Positions 21,600 through 31,184 of a DNA stretch of 64,000 nt are shown in pieces. The position numbers and the translations under genes were made by a program. The first letter of the stretch is position 1. Each line of letters starts with the position of its first letter. The stretch is from Syngnathus acus (Eukaryota; Chordata; Actinopteri; Syngnathiformes; Syngnathidae), in contig NC_051089.1 in the NCBI RefSeq assembly GCF_901709675.1, positions 18,844,008 to 18,908,007 of the forward strand. Reading direction: 5' to 3'. The notes under the pieces were generated by a model. The model saw only the letters and a program-made list of their open reading frames with translations, was not told the origin of the DNA and did no database searches.

Positions 21600-22978
21600 A
21601 TTGTCTATTTTTCACAAACTAGCTCTGTAGTTTTTGATCAGGAAAATGATTTTTTTTCCCATTTTATCCATTCATTTCAGAGAAACAATTAAGCAACTTA
21701 TACCTTCCGAGACAGAACAGTTTTAATGAGAACTATTTTTTTGTACTTTTTTGGGCATTTTATGGCTGATGCGACTTGTACTCCGGAGCGACTTTTAGTC
21801 CGAAAATTACGGTACTTGGTCCCATTTACCCTCTGAAAACCTCATAAAACAATTCACCTTTCCATGGCTAACTTAGAAGAGCAAGAAATGAGTTGCCTCC
21901 CTTGCCATTTCTGTCACGTCTGTCTGTTGTCATCAAGGTACGCAAACACGATGCGTGCTTATTTGAATTGTTCATAAGTGGTTATGTATTGAACTGCAAT
22001 CTGTAAGTGTTAATTTGACTTGCATATCCCCTGAAGTCCATATAGGGGGTACTCCCCCTGCCACCTATCCGAAAAGGAGCTTTAAGCGGCCACACTCGGT
22101 CTTCTCCGGTGCTCACAATTTTTTCAAGTCCAACTTTTCAATTTTGAAAGGCTGACCTCCGGGGGTAGTCTCGCAGTTATTTTTTCGCACATGGGCCGGC
22201 TAACTAGTAGCGCAATGATGCACACGGGCCGGCTGACTGACAGTATGTCTATACCCCGCTGCAACTCCTGCTCCGCCTGGATGGATGACGAGCGTCTGCA
22301 ACGAGAAGCTGTGATGATGAAGGTGCTGCCGGCTGCGAACAGCGTCAGTTGATTGCAGGCAAAGAGCCTCCTCGCAGGTCTGGCGAAGAAGGTGCTGCTG
22401 GCTGCCTCACTGGAGTCAGTGAACAAGGTCAACATCAGGGTATGGAAACCCTCAAGAGTCATTATTATATACAGTCAAAATATTAGTTTGAAATAAATAC
22501 CTTTTTCATAAATGTATGTAATATATCCATTACATTTTAAAATGAGATTATTATAAAAGGTCTTCTTAAAGGTATTAGAGAGGATCTTATTTCGTCGAAT
22601 TTATTCTATAATATTTCTAAAATTGTTCCCCACATACCACTGACAGACTGTTAAATAGGTCGTTTTAAAATATAAATATTAATATGCAATTGTAATATGT
22701 GATTATCTCATCAGGTCAGCATCGGGGGTATGGAAACCTGCAATTGTAATATGTAATTATCTTGTTCTAATTTTGCAGAGGGGCTGACTTTTTATACCCA
22801 GGAATTGAAAAATTGAGGAGCAGTAGGTGTATAGTAGTAGCAAATTTTGCTCTCGTGCATGAGTGTGGAGGTGTTTCCTAAAAAAACGGAAGGGTGGAGA
22901 GGAGGGACCTGCGCATGCGCAGTATTCAAAAACAGACAAGTAGGCGCTGGTTTCTGAGCTGTCAGAAAAATAGTCTGT
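21600..22978. other. Intergenic DNA after fadd; MITE B end at 21727-21812
   Basis: A partial MITE B right end (GTACTCCGGAGCGACTTTTA ... GAAAATTACGG) occupies 21727-21812. Elsewhere there are short imperfect direct repeats (GAAGGTGCTGCCGGCTGC near 22319 and 22390; GGTATGGAAACC near 22440 and 22727). No gene is recognised; the frames near 22124-22462 lack known domains. Confidence 0.5.
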
Positions 22979-23205
22979 AATGCCTTTAATACTCTTTAAT
23001 ATGTGCAGGTTCGATTCCACATCCGGCCGTCCCTCTGTGGAGTTTGCATGTTCTCCCCGTGTCTGCGTGGGTTTTCCCCAGGAACTCTGGTTTCCTCCCA
23101 CATCCCAAAAACATGCATAGTGGGTGGGACTTCTGGAATAGGCTCTGCATGCCAGTGACCCCCGTGGGGACAAGAGGTACATGAAATAGATGGATGGATG
23201 TAATT
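22979..23205 (+). repeat. Teleost short interspersed repeat with GGATGG tail, copy 2
   Basis: Shares GTGGAGTTTGCATGTTCTCC and CCCACATCCCAAAAACATGC with 10966-11296 and ends GATGGATGGATG. It is shortened in the middle and at the head. Confidence 0.75.
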
Positions 23206-23620
23206 ATTTTATTAGAATTAAACATTTCACATTTATTCTTTGAACAATGTTATACTTATTTTAACAATTTTATACTTATTTAATACAACATCATGACTCA
23301 GCTTATTCTCCAAAATTTTTATAAATAAAAACTTTTATAAACATAATGTCCCTTTCCACAATAGCCTTTTTACATCACAATTTCTTACATCGTTCACTGA
23401 AGGTGCGGTGCCTCAGAGCATTATTTCACGCACACATTGCACCACAGTTTTTAAGACTGCCATTTGTGGAGGCAAGGTTTTTCTTGCCAACGCATGCCTG
23501 TGCAGAATACAATGCGTCACAATGTCTGGTGCATCAGCTTTTACTAGCGGACCAAATCAGACTTTCTTCTCAGCATGACTGGCGCTCCGTCCGTACAATC
23601 TGCAGAAACCGTATCCCACG
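23206..23620. other. Unassigned intergenic DNA
   Basis: AT-rich to 23345, then more balanced. The frame at 23346-23657 has no recognisable domain and runs into the LINE fragment. Nothing else supported. Confidence 0.4.
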
Positions 23621-24675
23621 AAACATCCCTAAATCCCAACATTTATTGCCTGCGTGAAACCAAACATATCAATTGGTGTCTGAAACGCTACAGTGAGTGG
23701 TTCTGACGGTAAATTCATACGAAAATTAAAGTCCCTCATAATTATTATATTATCTGCATGGGTTACCAGCTCAGCCACAAATGCATCTAAAAAGCCAAAG
23801 TAAGCGCCGGGTGGAAGGTAGATAACTGCAAGATAAAACCACATCAAGGCTGTGCATCAGATGACGAGAACTTCAAAAGTTTTAAATGCATTATTTTCAA
23901 GCGAGGGCTAAGTCTGAGATCAGAATTGGAGATGCACCGCCACCCGTCTTAAAAGGACGCACAACACAAGAGCTCACAAAGTTTGGAGGCAAGGCCTCAT
24001 TAAGAGGCAGCAATTCATTAGGTTTTAACCAGGTCTCGCCAAGACCAATCATGTCAAAATGATGGTCTCTAATGAGGTCATTAACAAGTAGCACTTTCGC
24101 GGAGAGTGATCCAATATTCATAAAACAGAGTTTGAGTCTTATACGTTGATGAGAGTTCATCATTCATGAGGGATACGTTTGGTTGAGTAAGATTGCGTTA
24201 TCTTGGTCTCGCCTTAGATTTGACATGATTATTAATGCGGCAGGAGGAGACGACTGTAGGAATTTAAGTAATTTTTGGCACACGTACTGTTATTAGGAGT
24301 GAGCACCATATCATCAACAAGATTGGTCAGGGAAGAGTGACTAGACTTGTTGTCTACTACCTCAGTAGAAAGTGTGCCAGTGTATGTTATAGCACTATGC
24401 ATATTGGGACGGTCTAGTCCAGTGGTCCCCAATCTTTTTTGCGCCACGGACCGGTTACATGTCAAATATTTTCGCGGACCGGCATTTATATAAATAAATA
24501 ATACATTTATATAAATAAATAAATAATACATTTATAATAAATATATAAATACGATGAAATAAAATGATACGACTGACATAAAAACAAGTACAAATGACAA
24601 AAATAAAACTCACCATTACGTTGAATTAGTGGGAGCACTGAGTTTGTTTCTCAGAAACGAGCCGGTCCCATCTAG

Positions 24676-27600
24676 ACTTAGAGACTTAGACAGAACTTTA
24701 TTGTCATTTTGTCAACACTAGGTGTGTACAAAACGAAATTTCGTTGCATACGGCTTTCAGCAATGTAGAGGTATTTCGGCTGGTTAAAAAAAGTGACATT
24801 CTATATAAAAATATGAAATAAGATAATTATAAAGTACAAAGTGCAGCAGTGATAAAGTATGTGAACAGTGCAGGAGACAAAAGCAGTATTTACAAGTGTG
24901 CAGAGGAATGCTACGTTTGAATGTTCAACAGTCTGACGACAGCAGGGAAAAAACTATTGCAGAACCTGGTGGACCTGCAGCGGATGCTGCGAAACCTCTT
25001 CCCAGAGGGCAGCAGGGAGAACAGTCCATGGTGGGGGTGTGATGGGTCACTGATAATATTTCGGGCTCGGGACACGCAGCGCTGGGATGACAAGTCCTGA
25101 ATGGAGGGAAGAGGAGCCCCGATGATCCTCTCTGCTGTCCTCACCACTCTCCTCAGGTTCTTCCAATCGGAGGCGCTGCAACCTCCACACCACACCGAGA
25201 GACAGCTTGTCAGAATGCTCTCTATGGTGCTTCGGTAGAACGTCCTCATGATGGGTGGGGGCAGGTGGGCTCTCCTCATCCTCCGCAGGAAGTACAAGCG
25301 CTTCTGTGCCCTCTTGACCAGTGTTGTGGTGTTCACAGTCCAGGTGAGGTCTTCTGTGATGTGGACTCCCAGGAATTTAGTGCTGCTGACCACCTCCACA
25401 GCTGAGCTGTTGATGATCAGTGGAGCGTGGTGAGGCTGGTTCTTCCTGAAGTCGACGATGATCTCCTTCGTCTTCTCCACGTTCAGGATCAGGCTATTTT
25501 CTCTGCACCAGCCCACCAACTGCTCCACCTCCTCTCTGTAGTCCAGGTCGTTGTTGTCCCTGATGAGGCCCACCACCGTTGTGTCGTCTGCAAACTTCAC
25601 GATGTGATTGGTGGTGAACCTGGGGGCGCAGTCGTGTGTCATCAGGGTGAACAGCAGGGGGCTGAGGACGCAGCCCTGAGGGGAGCCTGTGCTGAGGGTG
25701 ATGACATCTGAGGTGTTCTGTCCGACCCGGACTGACTGAGGTCTGTTGGTGAGGAAGTCTAGCAGCCAGTTCCGAAGGGGGGTGCTGAAGCCCAGGTGTT
25801 CCAGTTTTTCCACCAGATGTTGTGGAATGATGGTGTTAAACGCTGAGCTGAAGTCCAGGAACAGCAACCGCACGTGGGTGTTCCTCTCCTCCAGGTGAAC
25901 CAGGCTCAGGTGAAGAACGGAGGAGATGGCATCCTCAGTGGAGCGGTTCTGCCGGTAGGCAAACTGGAACGGATCGAATGTTGGGGGGAGTCTGGAGACG
26001 ATGTGATCTTTGAGCAGCCTTTCGAAGCACTTCATCATGATGGGAGTCAGTGCCACAGGTCTGTAGTCATTCCATGAGGTGATTTGAGGTTTCTTCGGCA
26101 CCGGAATGATGGAGGCAGCCTTGAAGCACACTGGCACTTTGGCTTGGTCCAGCGAGATGTTAAAAATGTCTGTGATGACACCAGCCAGCTGGCCTGCACA
26201 TTCCTTGAACACCCGCCCAGGTATGTTGTCGGGGCCTGGGGCCTTACGTGGGTTGACTCTTCTCAGAGTCTTCCACACGTCGGCTGAGTCAAGGCAGAGG
26301 ACCTCCTCTTCCTGGTGGGGAACAGTTTTAACTGCCGGAGTGCTGTTTAGTGCCTCAAAACGCCCAAAGAAGTTATTTAGACCATTTAGGAAGTCAGCAT
26401 CAACCTCACCCACCGGGGGGGAGGGTGAGTTGTAGTCCGTGATCGCCCGTATGCCTTGCCACATACTCCTGGTGTTATTGGCGTCGTGGAAAAAATCCTG
26501 AATTTTCCGACTGTGGCTTCGCTTCGCTAGCCTGATGGCACGGTTCAAGTTGGCTCTCGCTGTCCTCAGTGCCTCCTTGTCGCCAGACTTGAAGGCTGAG
26601 TTCCGTGCTCGTAGCATATGACGTACATCCTCAGTCATCCAGGGTCGTTGGTTGGCTCGGGTGATGATGTTCTTAGTGGTGCTGACGTCCTCGGAGCATT
26701 TGTTGATGTAGGCTGACACAGTCATGGCGTACTCATCAATGTTGATCTGATTGTCATATGTTGCTGCTGATTTGAACATGTCCCAGTCAGAGCACTCAAA
26801 GCAGTCCTGGAGTGCCTCCATGGCCCCCTCAGACCACACCCTCACCTGCTTCACTGTGGGTTTTGCTCTGATCAGCAGGGGCCTGTATGCAGGGGTTAGC
26901 ATAACAGATAGGTGGTCTGAAGAGCCGAGGTGGGGGCGGGGGGCTGCTCTGAATGCATCCTTTATATTTGTGTAAACCAAGTCCAGAGTGTTCTCTCCCC
27001 GAGTTGGAAAATCCACGTGTTGGTAAAAATGAGGGAGAATAGTCTTCCTGCTAGCCTGGTTGAAGTCCCCAGCAATGATGAAAACCCCCTCTGTGTGCGT
27101 GGATTGCAGCTCACTGATTGTCCGATAGAGAACCCTCATGGCCTCTTTAGTGTTAGCGCTAGGAGGCACGTACACAGCCGTGATGCTAACAACAGTAAAC
27201 TCTCTGGGCAGGTAGAAGGGTCTGCAGTTAACAGTCAAAAGCTCGATGTCCGAAGAGCAGAAGCTGGCGACAGATCTAGCATTTTTGCACCAGTTGTTGT
27301 TGATGTAGACACACAGCCCACCTCCTCGGGATTTACCGCTTAGCTCGCTGTTTCTGTCGGCGCGGAATGTAGCTTAGATGGTCCATTTTATTATCCAGTG
27401 AGCGGACGTTGGAGAGGAAGATGGATGGAAGCGGCGGTTTGTAGGGGTTAGCTCTCAGCTTAGCCGTTAGCCCACCTCGACAGCCGCGCTTTCGCCGCCG
27501 GTCACACCGCCTACGCTTACTCCTCCTCCGGCGTGTGCTGCCCGGCGAGCCCGCTGCGTCGTGAGCTCCTGGGGCTAGCGCCCTAAGCACTCCGAGGCTA

Positions 27601-27818
27601 CGCAAACAGACTAGGGTAGTTGTGGCTACGAGTCCGAAAACACTCGATGACCGTACCTCCAGCAGGCGCTGGCGATCGTACACTACTCTACTGGATGGAT
27701 AAACTAAACTTTGTGTTGTTTGTAGTGTCCTAGGCGACATATTTTGTGAATATCCTCGTCGATTGCTGAGACGCGTAGCGGCCGCGGCCAACTGGGGCGC
27801 CGCCATCTTGGATAAGAT
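24676..27818 (-). mobile_element. L2/Rex1-type LINE, 5' end present, endonuclease deleted in part
   Basis: The element lies wholly inside the hAT. Its minus-strand 5' end carries CCAAGATGGCGGCGCC, which includes the start codon at 27806. The 3' end has GACAATAAAGTTCTGTCTAAG then hAT sequence. It is related to, but clearly diverged from, the LINE at 37891-41108. Clade assignment within CR1/L2/Rex1 is inference from the RT motifs and the GACAATAAAG end. Confidence 0.85.
24911..27806 (-). pseudogene. LINE endonuclease/reverse transcriptase with internal deletion
   Basis: The N-terminal frame (27806-27333) has a basic region (RRRRSKRRRCDRRRKRG) and FLSNVRSLDNKMD, the first endonuclease motif, then goes out of frame. 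The main frame resumes before 27238 (KSRGGGLCVYINNNWC) and runs 775 codons. It contains IIAGDFNQAS, SSDHLSVM, KAPGPDNIPGR, LFLDFSSAFNTI, SPQGCVLSPLLF and KFADDTTVVGLI. Compared with the intact relative at 38141-41092, about 50 residues including the metal-binding Glu of TETWL are missing at the junction. The RT domain is otherwise open and complete to the stop at 24911. A non-functional endonuclease is expected. Confidence 0.85.
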
Positions 27819-28480
27819 GTAATTGGAGACAATGACACCCGAAGTGATTAAGGTTTGTCTTTTATTGCAGGATGCTTGGTCTCCATGTGTTGAAGCAGTT
27901 TTGAATGCTTCATTGCCTGGTTAGTTAGCCTGTCACCACATATTAGCTTTGCGGGCTCGACTGGGGAAACATGTCACGTGACCGGGACGAGTGTCTTGAC
28001 CTGAATTAATTGATCGTCGATAATTTTTTTTTTTTCCTGTGCGGCTTGGCGGCCCGGTACCAAGTGAGCCACGGACCGGTACCGGTCCGCGGCCCGGTGG
28101 TTGGGGACCACTGGTCTAGTCTACACAAAGACCTCTGTGTATTATGTGAGTCTAGCTTAGCGCTAGTAACTTTTCCAAACCCATCCTAACAGGTCGCCAA
28201 GCCACCTGTGGCCCGGCCTGCTCTAGTGTGGACTGTCATGAACGGCTCAAACAGTAATCTACCTTCCTAGGAAGATTGATGGCGCCTTCATGGTTAGGGT
28301 GAAGGCCGTCCATCAGGCAGCAGGTTGAGACGGCCCCAGAAAGAAGGCTAGTTATTTACAAATTGCAGTCCCTGATTTTTGCAGAAACCAGGCATTCACC
28401 GATTAAGCGAGAATAATCTGCTAAACCTCTCATCACTGCCTCTTGCAAACAAGGGGCTAGAGACCAATTTTTCACCATAA

Positions 28481-28879
28481 ATCTATAATCCTTCTGTATG
28501 ATCTACATGCAGTACATAACGTGTTCATTTCTACATTGAACCATGGATAAGGAAAATTACTTTAAAAAATAAAAGTAAATTTAAATAGAGACATAATTCC
28601 TGTTTGCTAATGAATCACACGCGCTTTTGAATCAAGATTTATATGACAATCTGTCAGATCAAAACTGTTCAAACTTATCTGGCTTTGGGACCCCATTGAA
28701 ACTTTCATGTTTAGCTATTCTTGAATTTGTCTATTGTCATTTGTCTAGTTAATTGGAAGTTGCAATGTATTGAAGAAACAGCAAACCCAGAATGTCACCG
28801 CAGTTTATATCAACACTAAACCGAACCAAAACCAGAGTCAGAGGATTTAAGGCAGGCTAGCATGTCCACACTCATAATT
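28481..28879. other. Unassigned intergenic DNA
   Basis: No gene, repeat family or RNA was recognised. Moderately AT-rich, without long frames. Confidence 0.4.
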
Positions 28880-29077
28880 CTAGTCATGTGCAGGAAGATG
28901 CAGGACCTCAAAACAGGTGGAAGACTTGGGTAGACCTTGGCTATTCAACACTTGTACACTATATTCTCTGGGCAAGACTTCCCATTCCGTACAGAATTTT
29001 AGAAGGGGTTTGTGCTCTTTAAAAGATGCTGCCAGAAAGACACATTTTTTCCCATGGAGTTTTGGACAACAGTCATG
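28880..29077 (-). pseudogene. HECT C-lobe-like fragment
   Basis: The minus strand encodes about 65 residues with PLLKFCTEWEVLPRE and GLPKSSTCFEVLHLP. In HECT E3 ligases the catalytic cysteine lies in LPxxxTCFxxLxLP near the C-terminus, and this fragment matches that pattern (Cys in STCF). It ends in an in-frame TAG (PAHD*), short of the usual further 20-30 residues. Upstream it is cut by the LINE 3' end at 29078. It may be a decayed exon or part of a repetitive fish HECT family; which one cannot be decided from the sequence alone. Confidence 0.5.
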
Positions 29078-29305
29078 TATTATGTCAAAGTCTGCTTTAT
29101 TGTCAATTTCTTCACATGTCAAGACATACAGAGAGATCGAAATTACGTTCCCACTATCCCACGGTGACAAGACATCGTACACAATATACATAGTAAACAA
29201 CACAAAAAGTAAAAAACAAGAAGGCACAAACAATGAATAAATAAGAGTGATGAATAAATAATAAATACATTAAAAATAAAAATAAAATAAGTACTGTATG
29301 AAGTT
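29078..29305 (-). mobile_element. LINE 3' UTR fragment (GACAATAAAG end)
   Basis: The minus strand matches the 3' UTR of the LINE at 37891-41108: CCGTGGGATAGTGGGAACGT, TGTATGTCTTGACATGTGAA, and GACAATAAAGCAGACTTTGA at the end. Only the 3' end was inserted, a strongly 5'-truncated copy. Confidence 0.8.
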
Positions 29306-30850
29306 ATATTTAAGTGAGTTACATTTATGCTTACTATGCAATTGCCATCTAGAAGACACTCGTTAACTGTAGTGTTGTTTGCAGTAGTTACTTTTCATTT
29401 GTATATCCTGAGAATGTCTGGAGAAACTAGAGCATGGGTCGGCAACGCCGGTCCTTGATGGCCAGTGTCCTGCATGTTTTCTATAGCTCCCTGTTGCAAC
29501 ACACTTGATTCAAATGGTTAGATAATTTGCAAAGTCTGCAGAAGCTGGACAACAATCCAATCAGTCTTTAATCCCAAGGGGGAGGACAAGGCAACTTCTT
29601 TGATGGCAGTGCAGCAGAAGATCACAAGTCCTCCCATGGGAAATTTACAGCCTACAAAGAGAGGACACGACCACTCCTGAATTATCAACGCAGCAGGGCC
29701 TAGCTGACCAGCTTCTCACACAATTAGATCCATGGCTGCCAACAATAAAGAACACACAAACAGCAAGGACTGCCCTTTTGATTAAATGTACTGTATAAAG
29801 TCTGGGTCAGAGAAATGCATTTTTCATCACTCTGTTTGCTACCTTCGCGGTTAGAGACAGCTGTGACCTGGAGCTCCGCTTAGATAATTAGCACAGACAA
29901 TTTTGGTAGGATTATAATACTTTGTTGTGTCGCTGATGCAATAGACAAGTGCATGTGCAACCACTGAATTTGTCTTTTTAGAGCTTTTTTTAGACAGGTT
30001 TGAGTGTACAATTAGTAGCCGGACATAAAATAATGGTAACATACAGATTTGAAAAGAAATAACTAAGACTTAAACCTCACAATTGGAAGTAGTCACTGAT
30101 TCCTTGTGTAAGAATAGGGGAATGATATAAGGTCTCTGTGTGAGTAGCGGCCACACCAGTTCTGAGCCATCTCCTCTGCTGCTTTACTTGGCAATTTCGT
30201 GTTGTGATGGTTGAACAAAAAAGTTAATTTCTGTGTTCTCAACAACTAATACTCAATGTTTATCACATACATGAAGCAGATTTCCATCCATCCATTTTCT
30301 GAACTACTTTTCCTCACCAGGGTCGCAAGCGTTTTTTTGGAATTTTGGATTTTCTTTCAAATGTAACAACCAAAGAACCTGTATCTTACAGGAATGGAAT
30401 AAAACACATTCATATTGCCACCATCAATTGATTTGTGTGACTCCTGGCTGGTCCCAAGACAGTGCCAACTCAAGAACATTTCTTTTTACAATTACAATCA
30501 TAGCCACTTCAGCCAACAACAGATCACCCAAATGTATTCTACACAGTCAAATACATATGACTTTTAACCACAAACTTTTCATTGAACTACATTCAAATGA
30601 ATGGATGGAGTAATAAAAGAACAACTAGAAAGGTTGCAGGTGGTCCTCAGTCCTTGTGTGACACTTTTCGAGACAATCAAGCAATCAATCACCAAAACTT
30701 TATTCATACAGAATTTTTTATCCGAATAAAACAATCCAAATTGTCTTACTGACCTGTTGTCTGTTGAATGGGTAGCAGCAGTATTTTATTTAAACCATTT
30801 TAAGACAATTTGGATTGTATTTTGTGTGATGGCCGGGTTTGTAGACAATC
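29306..30850. other. Intergenic DNA; traces of MITE and SINE tail
   Basis: A diverged hAT-like MITE segment (GGCCAGTGTCCTGCATGTTT, CACTTGATTCAAATGG) lies near 29455-29520. The reverse GGATGG-repeat tail (CCATCCATCCATTTTCTGAA) lies near 30283. The rest is unassigned and without long frames. Confidence 0.45.
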
Positions 30851-31105
30851 TTTTTGGGGTATGCTAAAACCTGATTATAGAATCTTTTTGGGGTATGGTC
30901 AAACCTGATTATTGTGAAAACACACACACAATGGCAAACAATTCATCTGACACAAAATCTCTTGTTCATCTAAATTTAATGCGGAAATCACCACACATGC
31001 ATGCGCACTCTCACACACACACACACACAAACACACACACATACTCACACTGGCAAACAATTCACTCGACACAAAATCTCATGTTCATGTAAATTTATTG
31101 CAAAA
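30850..31105. repeat. Local duplications and (CA)n at astacin 3' end
   Basis: CTTTTTGGGGTATG...AACCTGATTAT is repeated at about 30850 and 30883. A block with GGCAAACAATTCA...GACACAAAATCTC...GTTCAT...AAATTTA occurs at about 30932 and 31052, separated by a CA repeat (31013-31042). The second copy contains the astacin polyadenylation signal. Confidence 0.75.
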
Positions 31106-31184
31106 TCACAGAGTTTGCTGTTGAATTCACAGCTGCAATTCTGATGCCCAATGGCTCCTTCGTTACTTTGACAAAAGGCTTCCT
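31075..31184 (-). other. Astacin last exon: stop completion and 3' UTR
   Basis: The acceptor TTTGTTTCAG|AG supplies the last two bases of TAG at 31184-31183. The remaining sequence, to a poly(A) site predicted near 31075, is 3' UTR. Confidence 0.75.
31094..31099 (-). terminator. Astacin polyadenylation signal
   Basis: Minus-strand AATAAA (TTTATT on plus) lies 84-89 nt after the end of the split stop codon in the last exon. Confidence 0.7.

Larger units (their letters stand above)
24420..28113. mobile_element. hAT-Charlie-like element with 8-bp TSD GTCTAGTC
   Basis: Ends CAGTGGTCCCCAATC and GGTTGGGGACCACTG are inverted repeats. The target duplication GTCTAGTC is perfect (24412-24419 and 28114-28121). 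Terminal regions match the element at 43650-44559 (CGGACCGGTTAC; GCGGCCCGGTGG). A LINE fills its interior from 24676 to about 27818. No transposase frame remains here. Confidence 0.9.
23620..28480 (-). mobile_element. CR1/L2-type LINE with esterase-like ORF1, split by hAT
   Basis: The 5' part (minus strand, 28480-28122) contains a degraded ORF1 with DGLHPNHEGA, the D-x-x-H block of the SGNH-esterase domain found in the first ORF of many CR1/L2 LINEs. After the hAT at 24420-28113, the element continues (24411-24235, ... YTGTLSTEVVDNKSSHSSLT). It then has endonuclease pieces: LRDHHFDMIGLGETWLKPNE-like sequence at about 24090-24030, and AVIYLPPGAYFGFLD with IIIMRDFN (catalytic Asp context, G to R change) at 23835-23720. 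RT and 3' end are missing. Confidence 0.65.

Noticed and set aside
22124-22462. 112-codon minus-strand frame as a host exon
   Set aside because: No domain, no splice-site support, and internal short direct repeats suggest non-coding DNA.
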